A stretch of DNA of 64,000 nt, from the NCBI RefSeq assembly GCF_028476545.1, contig NW_026732761.1:169001-233000 (forward strand). The letters run 5' to 3'. Both the position numbers and the translations under genes were made by a program. The stretch comes from Physella acuta (lineage: Eukaryota > Mollusca > Gastropoda > Physidae). Of this stretch, positions 1 through 15,000 are shown piece after piece. The notes under the pieces are model-generated. The model saw only the letters and a list, made by a program, of their open reading frames with translations. It was not told where the DNA came from and ran no database searches. Each line of letters opens with the position of its first letter. Within the stretch, counting starts at the first letter, position 1.

Positions 1-3000
1 TGAGTTGATCACATGTTGTCATAGTGTATGCAGGAGGGTGAGTTGATCATATGTTGTCATAGTGTATGCAGGAGGGTGAGTTGATCATATCATATGTTGT
101 CATAGTGTATGTTGGAGGGTGAGTTGATCACATGTTGTCATAGTGTATGCTGGAGGGTGAGTTGATCACATCACATGTTGTCATAGTGTATGTTGGAGGG
201 TGAGTTGATCATATGTTGTCATAGTGTATGCTGGAGGGTGAGTTAATCATATGTTGTCATAGTGTATGCTGGAGGGTGAGTTGATCACATGTTGTCATAG
301 TGTATGTTGGAGGGTGAGTTGATCATATGTTGTCATAGTGTATGTTGGAGGGTGAGTTGATCATATCATATGTTGTCATAGTGTATGCTGGAGGGTGAGT
401 TGATCACATGTTGTCATAGTGTATGCTGGAGGGTGAGTTGATCACATGTTGTCATAGTGTATGTTGGAGGGTGAGTTGATCACATGTTGTCATAGTGTAT
501 GCTGGAGGGTGAGTTGATCATATCACATGTTGTCATAGTGTATGTTGGAGGGTGAGTTGATCACATGTTGTCATAGTGTATGCTGGAGGGTGAGTTGATC
601 ATATCATATGTTGTCATAGTGTATGCTGGATGGTGAGTTGGTCACATCACATGTTGTCATAGTGTATGCTGGAGGGTGAGTTGATCATATCATATGTTGT
701 CATAGTGTATGCTGGAGGGTGAGTTGATCACATGTTGTCATAGTGTATGTTGGAGGGTGAGTTGATCACATGTTGTCATAGTGTATGCTGGAGGGTGAGT
801 TGATCATATGTTGTCATAGTGTATGCTGGAGGGTGAGTTGATCATATCACATGTTGTCATAGTGTATGTTGGAGGGTGAGTTGATCACATGTTGTCATAG
901 TGTATGCTGGAGGGTGAGTTGATCATATCATATGTTGTCATAGTGTATGCTGGATGGTGAGTTGGTCACATCACATGTTGTCATAGTGTATGCTGGAGGG
1001 TGAGTTGATCACATGTTGTCATAGTGTATGCTGGAGGGTGAGTTGATCATATCATATGTTGTCATAGTGTATGCTGGATGGTGAGTTGGTCACATCACAT
1101 GTTGTCATAGTGTATGCTGGAGGGTGAGTTGATCACATGTTGTCATAGTGTATGCAGGAGGGTGAGTTGATCACATGTTGTCATAGTGTATGCTGGAGGG
1201 TGAGTTGATCATATCATATGTTGTCATAGTGTATGCTGGATGGTGAGTTGGTCACATCACATGTTGTCATAGTGTATGCTGGAGGGTGAGTTGATCATAT
1301 CATATGTTGTCATAGTGTATGCTGGATGGTGAGTTGGTCACATCACATGTTGTCATAGTGTATGCTGGAGGGTGAGTTGATCACATGTTGTCATAGTGTA
1401 TGCAGGAGGGTGAGTTGATCACATGTTGTCATAGTGTATGCAGGAGGGTGAGTTGATCACATGTTGTCATAGTGTATGCTGGAGGGTGAGTTGATCACAT
1501 CACATGTTGTCATAGTGTATGCTGGAGGGTGAGTTGATCATATCATATGTTGTCATAGTGTATGCTGGATGGTGAGTTGGTCACATCACATGTTGTCATA
1601 GTGTATGTTGGAGGGTGAGTTGATCACATGTTGTCATAGTGTATGCAGGAGGGTGAGTTGATCACATGTTGTCATAGTGTATGCTGGAGGGTGAGTTGAT
1701 CATATGTTGTCATAGTGTATGCAGGGGGGTGAGTTGATCATATGTTGTCATAGTGTATGCTAGAGGGTGAGTTGATCACATGTTGTCATAGTGTATGCTA
1801 GAGGGTGAGTTGATCACATGTTGTCATAGTGTATGCTGGAGGGTGAGTTGATCACATGTTGTCATAGTGTATGTTGGAGGGTGAGTTGATCATATGTTGT
1901 CATAGTGTATACTGGAGGGTGAGTTGATCATATGTTGTCATAGTGTATGCTAGAGGGTGAGTTGATCACATGTTGTCATAGTGTATGCTGGAGGGTGAGT
2001 TGATCACATGTTGTCATAGTGTATGCTAGAGGGTGAGTTGATCACATGTTGTCATAGTGTATGCTGGAGGGTGAGTTGATAACATGTCATAGTGTATGCT
2101 GGAGGGTGAGTTGATCATATGTTGTCATAGTGTATGCAGGAGGGTGAGTTGATCATATCATATGTTGTCATAGTGTATGCTGGAGGGTGAGTTGATCACA
2201 TGTTGTCATAGTGTATGTTGGAGGGTGAGTTGATCACATGTTGTCATAGTGTATGCTGGAGGGTGAGTTGATCATATCATATGTTGTCATAGTGTATGTT
2301 GGAGGGTGAGTTGATCACATGTTGTCATAGTGTATGCTAGAGGATGAGTTGATCATATGTTGTCATAGTGTATGCAGGAGGGTGAGTTGATCATATCATA
2401 TGTTGTCATAGTGTATGCTGGAGGGTGAGTTGATCACATGTTGTCATAGTGTATGTTGGAGGGTGAGTTGATCACATGTTGTCATAGTGTATGCTGGAGG
2501 GTGAGTTGATCATATCATATGTTGTCATAGTGTATGTTGGAGGGTGAGTTGATCACATGTTGTCATAGTGTATGCTGGAGGGTGAGTTGATCACATCACA
2601 TGTTGTCATAGTGTATGTTGGAGGGTGAGTTGATCATATGTTGTCATAGTGTATGCTGGAGGGTGAGTTAATCATATGTTGTCATAGTGTATGCTGGAGG
2701 GTGAGTTGATCACATGTTGTCATAGTGTATGTTGGAGGGTGAGTTGATCATATGTTGTCATAGTGTATGTTGGAGGGTGAGTTGATCATATCATATGTTG
2801 TCATAGTGTATGCTGGAGGGTGAGTTGATCACATGTTGTCATAGTGTATGCTGGAGGGTGAGTTGATCACATGTTGTCATAGTGTATGTTGGAGGGTGAG
2901 TTGATCACATGTTGTCATAGTGTATGCTGGAGGGTGAGTTGATCATATCACATGTTGTCATAGTGTATGTTGGAGGGTGAGTTGATCACATGTTGTCATA

Positions 3001-6000
3001 GTGTATGCTGGAGGGTGAGTTGATCATATCATATGTTGTCATAGTGTATGCTGGATGGTGAGTTGGTCACATCACATGTTGTCATAGTGTATGCTGGAGG
3101 GTGAGTTGATCATATCATATGTTGTCATAGTGTATGCTGGAGGGTGAGTTGATCACATGTTGTCATAGTGTATGTTGGAGGGTGAGTTGATCACATGTTG
3201 TCATAGTGTATGCTGGAGGGTGAGTTGATCATATGTTGTCATAGTGTATGCTGGAGGGTGAGTTGATCATATCACATGTTGTCATAGTGTATGTTGGAGG
3301 GTGAGTTGATCACATGTTGTCATAGTGTATGCTGGAGGGTGAGTTGATCATATCATATGTTGTCATAGTGTATGCTGGATGGTGAGTTGGTCACATCACA
3401 TGTTGTCATAGTGTATGCTGGAGGGTGAGTTGATCACATGTTGTCATAGTGTATGCTGGAGGGTGAGTTGATCATATGTTGTCATAGTGTATGCTAGAGG
3501 GTGAGTTGATCATATCATATGTTGTCATAGTGTATGTTGGAGGGTGAGTTGATCACATGTTGTCATAGTGTATGCTGGAGGGTGAGTTGATCATATCATA
3601 TGTTGTCATAGTGTATGCTGGAGGGTGAGTTGATCACATGTTGTCATAGTGTATGCTGGAGGGTGAGTTGATCACATGTTGTCATAGTGTATGCTAGAGG
3701 GTGAGTTGATCACATCACATGTTGTCATAGTGTATGCTGGAGGGTGAGTTGATCACATGTTGTCATAGTGTATGCAGGAGGGTGAGTTGATCACATGTTG
3801 TCATAGTGTATGCTGGAGGGTGAGTTGATCACATGTTGTCATAGTGTATGCTGGAGGGTGAGTTGATCATATGTTGTCATAGTGTATGCTGGAGGGTGAG
3901 TTGATCACATGTTGTCATAGTGTATGCTGGAGGGTGAGTTGATCACATGTTGTCATAGTGTATGCAGGAGGGTGAGTTGATCACATGTTGTCATAGTGTA
4001 TGTTGGAGGGTGAGTTGATCATATGTTGTCATAGTGTATGCAGGAGGGTGAGTTGATCACATGTTGTCATAGTGTATGCTGGAGGGTGAGTTGATCACAT
4101 GTTGTCATAGTGTATGCTGGAGGGTGAGTTGATCATATGTTGTCATAGTGTATGTTGGAGGGTGAGTTGATCATATCATATGTTGTCATAGTGTATGCTG
4201 GAGGGTGAGTTGATCACATGTTGTCATAGTGTATGCAGGAGGGTGAGTTGATCATATGTTGTCATAGTGTATGCAGGAGGGTGAGTTGATCATATCATAT
4301 GTTGTCATAGTGTATGTTGGAGGGTGAGTTGATCACATGTTGTCATAGTGTATGCTGGAGGGTGAGTTGATCACATCACATGTTGTCATAGTGTATGTTG
4401 GAGGGTGAGTTGATCATATGTTGTCATAGTGTATGCTGGAGGGTGAGTTAATCATATGTTGTCATAGTGTATGCTGGAGGGTGAGTTGATCACATGTTGT
4501 CATAGTGTATGTTGGAGGGTGAGTTGATCATATGTTGTCATAGTGTATGTTGGAGGGTGAGTTGATCATATCATATGTTGTCATAGTGTATGCTGGAGGG
4601 TGAGTTGATCACATGTTGTCATAGTGTATGCTGGAGGGTGAGTTGATCACATGTTGTCATAGTGTATGTTGGAGGGTGAGTTGATCACATGTTGTCATAG
4701 TGTATGCTGGAGGGTGAGTTGATCATATCACATGTTGTCATAGTGTATGTTGGAGGGTGAGTTGATCACATGTTGTCATAGTGTATGCTGGAGGGTGAGT
4801 TGATCATATCATATGTTGTCATAGTGTATGCTGGATGGTGAGTTGGTCACATCACATGTTGTCATAGTGTATGCTGGAGGGTGAGTTGATCATATCATAT
4901 GTTGTCATAGTGTATGCTGGAGGGTGAGTTGATCACATGTTGTCATAGTGTATGTTGGAGGGTGAGTTGATCACATGTTGTCATAGTGTATGCTGGAGGG
5001 TGAGTTGATCATATGTTGTCATAGTGTATGCTGGAGGGTGAGTTGATCATATCACATGTTGTCATAGTGTATGTTGGAGGGTGAGTTGATCACATGTTGT
5101 CATAGTGTATGCTGGAGGGTGAGTTGATCATATCATATGTTGTCATAGTGTATGCTGGATGGTGAGTTGGTCACATCACATGTTGTCATAGTGTATGCTG
5201 GAGGGTGAGTTGATCACATGTTGTCATAGTGTATGCTGGAGGGTGAGTTGATCATATCATATGTTGTCATAGTGTATGCTGGATGGTGAGTTGGTCACAT
5301 CACATGTTGTCATAGTGTATGCTGGAGGGTGAGTTGATCACATGTTGTCATAGTGTATGCAGGAGGGTGAGTTGATCACATGTTGTCATAGTGTATGCTG
5401 GAGGGTGAGTTGATCATATCATATGTTGTCATAGTGTATGCTGGATGGTGAGTTGGTCACATCACATGTTGTCATAGTGTATGCTGGAGGGTGAGTTGAT
5501 CATATCATATGTTGTCATAGTGTATGCTGGATGGTGAGTTGGTCACATCACATGTTGTCATAGTGTATGCTGGAGGGTGAGTTGATCACATGTTGTCATA
5601 GTGTATGCAGGAGGGTGAGTTGATCACATGTTGTCATAGTGTATGCAGGAGGGTGAGTTGATCACATGTTGTCATAGTGTATGCTGGAGGGTGAGTTGAT
5701 CACATCACATGTTGTCATAGTGTATGCTGGAGGGTGAGTTGATCATATCATATGTTGTCATAGTGTATGCTGGATGGTGAGTTGGTCACATCACATGTTG
5801 TCATAGTGTATGTTGGAGGGTGAGTTGATCACATGTTGTCATAGTGTATGCAGGAGGGTGAGTTGATCACATGTTGTCATAGTGTATGCTGGAGGGTGAG
5901 TTGATCATATGTTGTCATAGTGTATGCAGGGGGGTGAGTTGATCATATGTTGTCATAGTGTATGCTAGAGGGTGAGTTGATCACATGTTGTCATAGTGTA

Positions 6001-9000
6001 TGCTAGAGGGTGAGTTGATCACATGTTGTCATAGTGTATGCTGGAGGGTGAGTTGATCACATGTTGTCATAGTGTATGTTGGAGGGTGAGTTGATCATAT
6101 GTTGTCATAGTGTATGCTGGAGGGTGAGTTGATCATATGTTGTCATAGTGTATGCTAGAGGGTGAGTTGATCACATGTTGTCATAGTGTATGCTGGAGGG
6201 TGAGTTGATCACATGTTGTCATAGTGTATGCTAGAGGGTGAGTTGATCACATGTTGTCATAGTGTATGCTGGAGGGTGAGTTGATAACATGTCATAGTGT
6301 ATGCTGGAGGGTGAGTTGATCATATGTTGTCATAGTGTATGCAGGAGGGTGAGTTGATCATATCATATGTTGTCATAGTGTATGCTGGAGGGTGAGTTGA
6401 TCACATGTTGTCATAGTGTATGTTGGAGGGTGAGTTGATCACATGTTGTCATAGTGTATGCTGGAGGGTGAGTTGATCATATCATATGTTGTCATAGTGT
6501 ATGTTGGAGGGTGAGTTGATCACATGTTGTCATAGTGTATGCTAGAGGATGAGTTGATCATATGTTGTCATAGTGTATGCAGGAGGGTGAGTTGATCATA
6601 TCATATGTTGTCATAGTGTATGCTGGAGGGTGAGTTGATCACATGTTGTCATAGTGTATGTTGGAGGGTGAGTTGATCACATGTTGTCATAGTGTATGCT
6701 GGAGGGTGAGTTGATCATATCATATGTTGTCATAGTGTATGTTGGAGGGTGAGTTGATCACATGTTGTCATAGTGTATGCTAGAGGGTGAGTTGATCATA
6801 TCATATGTTGTCATAGTGTATGCTGGATGGTGAGTTGGTCACATCACATGTTGTCATAGTGTATGCTAGTGGGTGAGTTGATCACATGTTGTCATAGTGT
6901 ATGCTGGAGGGTGAGTTGATCATATCATATGTTGTCATAGTGTATGCAGGAGGGTGAGTTGATCACATGTTGTCATAGTGTATGCTGGAGGGTGAGTTGA
7001 TCACATGTTGTCATAGTGTATGCAGGAGGTTGAGTTGATCACATGTTGTCATAGTGTATGCAGGAGGTTGAGTTGATCACATGTTGTCATAGTGTATGCT
7101 GGAGGGTGAGTTGATCATATCACATGTTGTCATAGTGTATGCAGGAGGTTGAGTTGATCACATGTTGTCATAGTGTATGCAGGAGGGTGAGTTGATCACA
7201 TGTTGTCATAGTGTATGCAGGAGGGTGAGTTGATCATATGTTGTCATAGTGTATGTTGGAGGGTGAGTTGATCATATGTTGTCATAGTGTATGCTGGAGG
7301 GTGAGTTGATCAGATGTTGTCATAGTGTATGTTGGAGGGTGAGTTGATCACATGTTGTCATAGTGTATGCTGGAGGGTGAGTTGATCACATGTTGTCATA
7401 GTGTATGCAGGAGGGTGAGTTGATCACATGTTGTCATAGTGTATGCTGGAGGGTGAGTTGATCACATGTCATAGTGTATGCTAGAGGGTGAGTTGATCAC
7501 ATGTTGTCATAGTGTATGTTGGAGGGTGAGTTTATCATATGTTGTCATAGTGTATGCTGGAGGGTGAGTTGATCACATGTTGTCATAGTGTATGTTGGAG
7601 GGTGAGTTGATCATATCACATGTTGTCATAGTGTATGTTGGAGGGTGAGTTGATCATATGTTGTCATAGTGTATGCAGGAGGGTGAGTTGATCATATCAC
7701 ATGTTGTCATAGTGTATGCTGGAGGGTGAGTTGATCACATGTTGTCATAGTGTATGTTGGAGGGTGAGTTGATCACATGTTGTCATAGTGTATGCTGGAG
7801 GGTGAGTTGATCACATGTTGTCATAGTGTATGTTGGAGGGTGAGTTGATCACATGTTGTCATAGTGTATGTTGGAGGGTGAGTTGATCACATGTTGTCAT
7901 AGTGTATGCCGGAGGGTGAGTTGATCACATGTTGTCATAGTGTATGCAGGAGGGTGAGTTGATCATATGTTGTCATAGTGTATGCTGGAGGGTGAGTTGA
8001 TCACATGTTGTCATAGTGTATGCAGGAGGGTGAGTTGATCACATGTTGTCATAGTGTATGCTGGAGGGTGAGTAATCATATCACATGTTGTCATAGTGTA
8101 TGTTGGAGGGTGAGTTGATCACATGTTGTCATAGTGTATGCAGGAGGGTGAGTTGATCATATCACATGTTGTCATAGTGTATGCTGGAGGGTGAGTTGAT
8201 CACATGTTGTCATAGTGTATGCAGGAGGGTGAGTTGATCATATCACATGTTGTCATAGTGTATGTTGGAGGGTGAGTTGATCACATGTTGTCATAGTGTA
8301 TGCTGGAGGGTGAGTTGATCACATGTTGTCATAGTGTATGCTGGAGGGTGAGTTGATCACATGTTGTCATAGTGTATGCTAGAGTGTGAGTTGATCATAT
8401 CATATGTTGTCATAGTGTATGCAGGAGGGTGAGTTGATCACATGTTGTCATAGTGTATGCTGGAGGGTGAGTTGATCATATCACATGTTGTCATAGTGTA
8501 TGTTCGAGGGTGAGTTGATCACATGTTGTCATAGTGTATGCTGGAGGGTGAGTTGATCATATCACATGTTGTCATAGTGTATGCTGGAGGGTGAGTTGAT
8601 CACATGTTGTCATAGTGTATGCTGGAGGGTGAGTTGATCATATCACATGTTGTCATAGTGTATGCAGGAGGGTGAGTTGATCATATGTTGTCATAGTGTA
8701 TGCTGGAGGGTGAGTTGATCACATGTTGTCATGGTGTATGCTGGAGGGTGAGTTGATCACATGTTGTCATAGTGTATGCTGGAGGGTGAGTTGATCACAT
8801 GTTGTCATAGTGTATGCTGGAGGGTGAGTTGATCATATGTTGTCATAGTGTATGCTAGAGGGTGAGTTGATCATATCATATGTTGTCATAGTGTATGTTG
8901 GAGGGTGAGTTGATCACATGTTGTCATAGTGTATGCTGGAGGGTGAGTTGATCATATCATATGTTGTCATAGTGTATGCTGGAGGGTGAGTTGATCACAT

Positions 9001-12000
9001 GTTGTCATAGTGTATGCTGGAGGGTGAGTTGATCACATGTTGTCATAGTGTATGCTAGAGGGTGAGTTGATCACATCACATGTTGTCATAGTGTATGCTG
9101 GAGGGTGAGTTGATCACATGTTGTCATAGTGTATGCTGGAGGGTGAGTTGATCACATGTTGTCATAGTGTATGCTGGAGGGTGAGTTGATCATATCATAT
9201 GTTGTCATAGTGTATGCAGGAGGGTGAGTTGATCATATGTTGTCATAGTGTATGCTGGAGGGTGAGTTGATCATATGTTGTCATACTGTATGCTAGAGGG
9301 TGAGTTGATCATATCATATGTTGTCATAGTGTATGTTGGAGGGTGAGTTGATCACATGTTGTCATAGTGTATGCTGGAGGGTGAGTTGATCATATCATAT
9401 GTTGTCATAGTGTATGCTGGAGGGTGAGTTGATCACATGTTGTCATAGTGTATGCTAGAGGGTGAGTTGATCACATCACATGTTGTCATAGTGTATGCTG
9501 GAGGGTGAGTTGATCACATGTTGTCATAGTGTATGCTGGAGGGTGAGTTGATCACATGTTGTCATAGTGTATGCTGGAGGGTGAGTTGATCATATCATAT
9601 GTTGTCATAGTGTATGCAGGAGGGTGAGTTGATCACATGTTGTCATAGTGTATGCTGGAGGGTGAGTTGATCATATGTTGTCATAGTGTATGCTAGAGGG
9701 TGAGTTGATCATATCATATGTTGTCATAGTGTATGTTGGAGGGTGAGTTGATCACATGTTGTCATAGTGTATGCTGGAGGGTGAGTTGATCATATCATAT
9801 GTTGTCATAGTGTATGCTGGAGGGTGAGTTGATCACATGTTGTCATAGTGTATGCTGGAGGGTGAGTTGATCACATGTTGTCATAGTGTATGCTGGAGGG
9901 TGAGTTGATCACATGTTGTCATAGTGTATGTTGGAGGGTGAGTTGATCACATGTTGTCATAGTGTATGTTGGAGGGTGTGTAGGTCACATCACATGTTGT
10001 CATAGTGTATGCTGGAGGGTGAGTTGATCACATGTTGTCATAGTGTATGCTGGAGGGTGAGTTGATCATATGTTGTCATAGTGTATGCTAGAGGGTGAGT
10101 TGATCACATCACATGTTGTCATAGTGTATGTTGGAGGGTGAGTTGATCACATGTTGTCATAGTGTATGCTGGAGGGTGAGTTGATCACATGTTGTCATAG
10201 TGTATGCTGGAGGGTGAGTTGATCACATGTTGTCATAGTGTATGCTGGATGGTGAGTTGGTCACATCACATGTTGTCATAGTGTATGTTAGAGGGTGAGT
10301 TGATCACATGTTGTCATAGTGTATGCTGGAGGGTGAGTTGATCATATCATATGTTGTCATAGTTTATGCTAGAGGGTGAGTTGATCACATCACATGTTGT
10401 CATAGTGTATGCTGGAGGGTGAGTTGATCACATGTTGTCATAGTGTATGTTGGAGGGTGAGTTGATCACATGTTGTCATAGTGTATGCTGGAGGGTGAGT
10501 TGATCACATGTTGTCATAGTGTATGCTGGAGGGTGTGTTGATCACATGTTGTCATAGTGTATGCTGGAGGGTGAGTTGATCATATGTTGTCATAGTGTAT
10601 GTTGGAGGGTGAGTTGATCATATCACATGTTGTCAAAGTGTATGCTAGAGTGTGAGTTGATCATATCATATGTTGTCATAGTGTATGCTGGAGGGTGAGT
10701 TGATCACATGTTGTCATAGTGTATGCAGGAGGGTGAGTTGATCATATGTTGTCATAGTGTATGTTGGAGGGTGAGTTGATCATATGTTGTCATAGTGTAT
10801 GCTGGAGGGTGAGTTGATCACATGTTGTCATAGTGTATGCTAGAGTGTGAGTTGATCATATCATATGTTGTCATAGTGTATGCAGGAGGGTGAGTTGATC
10901 ACATGTTGTCATAGTGTATGCTGGAGGGTGAGTTGATCATATGTTGTCATAGTGTATGCTAGAGGGTGAGTTGATCACATCACATGTTGTCATAGTGTAT
11001 GCTGGAGGGTGAGTTGATCACATGTTGTCATAGTGTATGCTGGAGGGTGAGTTGATCACATGTTGTCATAGTGTATGCTGGAGGGTGAGTTGATCATATC
11101 ATATGTTGTCATAGTGTATGCAGGAGGGTGAGTTGATCATATGTTGTCATAGTGTATGCTGGAGGGTGAGTTGATCATATGTTGTCATACTGTATGCTAG
11201 AGGGTGAGTTGATCATATCATATGTTGTCATAGTGTATGTTGGAGGGTGAGTTGATCACATGTTGTCATAGTGTATGCTGGAGGGTGAGTTGATCATATC
11301 ATATGTTGTCATAGTGTATGCTGGAGGGTGAGTTGATCACATGTTGTCATAGTGTATGCTAGAGGGTGAGTTGATCACATCACATGTTGTCATAGTGTAT
11401 GCTGGAGGGTGAGTTGATCACATGTTGTCATAGTGTATGCTGGAGGGTGAGTTGATCACATGTTGTCATAGTGTATGCTGGAGGGTGAGTTGATCATATC
11501 ATATGTTGTCATAGTGTATGCAGGAGGGTGAGTTGATCACATGTTGTCATAGTGTATGCTGGAGGGTGAGTTGATCATATGTTGTCATAGTGTATGCTAG
11601 AGGGTGAGTTGATCATATCATATGTTGTCATAGTGTATGTTGGAGGGTGAGTTGATCACATGTTGTCATAGTGTATGCTGGAGGGTGAGTTGATCATATC
11701 ATATGTTGTCATAGTGTATGCTGGAGGGTGAGTTGATCACATGTTGTCATAGTGTATGCTGGAGGGTGAGTTGATCACATGTTGTCATAGTGTATGCTGG
11801 AGGGTGAGTTGATCACATGTTGTCATAGTGTATGTTGGAGGGTGAGTTGATCACATGTTGTCATAGTGTATGTTGGAGGGTGTGTAGGTCACATCACATG
11901 TTGTCATAGTGTATGCTGGAGGGTGAGTTGATCACATGTTGTCATAGTGTATGCTGGAGGGTGAGTTGATCATATGTTGTCATAGTGTATGCTAGAGGGT

Positions 12001-15000
12001 GAGTTGATCACATCACATGTTGTCATAGTGTATGTTGGAGGGTGAGTTGATCACATGTTGTCATAGTGTATGCTGGAGGGTGAGTTGATCACATGTTGTC
12101 ATAGTGTATGCTGGAGGGTGAGTTGATCACATGTTGTCATAGTGTATGCTGGATGGTGAGTTGGTCACATCACATGTTGTCATAGTGTATGTTAGAGGGT
12201 GAGTTGATCACATGTTGTCATAGTGTATGCTGGAGGGTGAGTTGATCATATCATATGTTGTCATAGTTTATGCTAGAGGGTGAGTTGATCACATCACATG
12301 TTGTCATAGTGTATGCTGGAGGGTGAGTTGATCACATGTTGTCATAGTGTATGTTGGAGGGTGAGTTGATCACATGTTGTCATAGTGTATGCTGGAGGGT
12401 GAGTTGATCACATGTTGTCATAGTGTATGCTGGAGGGTGTGTTGATCACATGTTGTCATAGTGTATGCTGGAGGGTGAGTTGATCATATGTTGTCATAGT
12501 GTATGTTGGAGGGTGAGTTGATCATATCACATGTTGTCAAAGTGTATGCTAGAGTGTGAGTTGATCATATCATATGTTGTCATAGTGTATGCTGGAGGGT
12601 GAGTTGATCACATGTTGTCATAGTGTATGCAGGAGGGTGAGTTGATCATATGTTGTCATAGTGTATGTTGGAGGGTGAGTTGATCATATGTTGTCATAGT
12701 GTATGCTGGAGGGTGAGTTGATCACATGTTGTCATAGTGTATGCTAGAGTGTGAGTTGATCATATCATATGTTGTCATAGTGTATGCAGGAGGGTGAGTT
12801 GATCACATGTTGTCATAGTGTATGCTGGAGGGTGAGTTGATCATATGTTGTCATAGTGTATGCTAGAGGGTGAGTTGATCATATCATATGTTGTCATAGT
12901 GTATGCTGGAGGGTGAGTTGATCACATGTTGTCATAGTGTATGCTGGAGGGTGAGTTGATCACATGTTGTCATAGTGTATGCTAGAGGGTGAGTTGATCA
13001 CATCACATGTTGTCATAGTGTATGCTGGAGGGTGAGTTGATCACATGTTGTCATAGTGTATGTTGGAGGGTGAGTTGATCACATGTTGTCATAGTGTATG
13101 CTGGAGGGTGAGTTGATCACATGTTGTCATAGTGTATGCTGGAGGGTGAGTTGATCATATGTTGTCATAGTGTATGTTGGAGGGTGAGTTGATCATATCA
13201 CATGTTGTCATAGTGTATGCAGGAGGGTGAGTTGATCATATGTTGTCATAGTGTATGTTGGAGGGTGAGTTGATCACATGTTGTTATAGTGTATGCTGGA
13301 GGGTGAGTTGATCACATGTTGTCATAGTGTATGCTAGAGTGTGAGTTGATCATATCATATGTTGTCATAGTGTATGCAGGAGGGTGAGTTGATCACATGT
13401 TGTCATAGTGTATGCTAGAGGGTGAGTTGATCACATCACATGTTGTCATAGTGTATGCTGGAGGGTGAGTTGATCACATGTTGTCATAGTGTATGCTAGA
13501 GGGTGAGTTGATCACATCACATGTTGTCATAGTGTATGCTGGAGGGTGAGTTGATCACATGTTGTCATAGTGTATGCTGGAGGGTGAGTTGATCACATGT
13601 TGTCATAGTGTATGCTGGAGGGTGAGTTGATCATATCATATGTTGTCATAGTGTATGCAGGAGGGTGAGTTGATCATATGTTGTCATAGTGTATGCTGGA
13701 GGGTGAGTTGATCATATGTTGTCATACTGTATGCTAGAGGGTGAGTTGATCATATCATATGTTGTCATAGTGTATGTTGGAGGGTGAGTTGATCACATGT
13801 TGTCATAGTGTATGCTGGAGGGTGAGTTGATCATATCATATGTTGTCATAGTGTATGCTGGAGGGTGAGTTGATCACATGTTGTCATAGTGTATGCTAGA
13901 GGGTGAGTTGATCACATCACATGTTGTCATAGTGTATGCTGGAGGGTGAGTTGATCACATGTTGTCATAGTGTATGCTGGAGGGTGAGTTGATCACATGT
14001 TGTCATAGTGTATGCTGGAGGGTGAGTTGATCATATCATATGTTGTCATAGTGTATGCAGGAGGGTGAGTTGATCACATGTTGTCATAGTGTATGCTGGA
14101 GGGTGAGTTGATCATATGTTGTCATAGTGTATGCTAGAGGGTGAGTTGATCATATCATATGTTGTCATAGTGTATGTTGGAGGGTGAGTTGATCACATGT
14201 TGTCATAGTGTATGCTGGAGGGTGAGTTGATCATATCATATGTTGTCATAGTGTATGCTGGAGGGTGAGTTGATCACATGTTGTCATAGTGTATGCTGGA
14301 GGGTGAGTTGATCACATGTTGTCATAGTGTATGCTGGAGGGTGAGTTGATCACATGTTGTCATAGTGTATGTTGGAGGGTGAGTTGATCACATGTTGTCA
14401 TAGTGTATGTTGGAGGGTGTGTAGGTCACATCACATGTTGTCATAGTGTATGCTGGAGGGTGAGTTGATCACATGTTGTCATAGTGTATGCTGGAGGGTG
14501 AGTTGATCATATGTTGTCATAGTGTATGCTAGAGGGTGAGTTGATCACATCACATGTTGTCATAGTGTATGTTGGAGGGTGAGTTGATCACATGTTGTCA
14601 TAGTGTATGCTGGAGGGTGAGTTGATCACATGTTGTCATAGTGTATGCTGGAGGGTGAGTTGATCACATGTTGTCATAGTGTATGCTGGATGGTGAGTTG
14701 GTCACATCACATGTTGTCATAGTGTATGTTAGAGGGTGAGTTGATCACATGTTGTCATAGTGTATGCTGGAGGGTGAGTTGATCATATCATATGTTGTCA
14801 TAGTTTATGCTAGAGGGTGAGTTGATCACATCACATGTTGTCATAGTGTATGCTGGAGGGTGAGTTGATCACATGTTGTCATAGTGTATGTTGGAGGGTG
14901 AGTTGATCACATGTTGTCATAGTGTATGCTGGAGGGTGAGTTGATCACATGTTGTCATAGTGTATGCTGGAGGGTGTGTTGATCACATGTTGTCATAGTG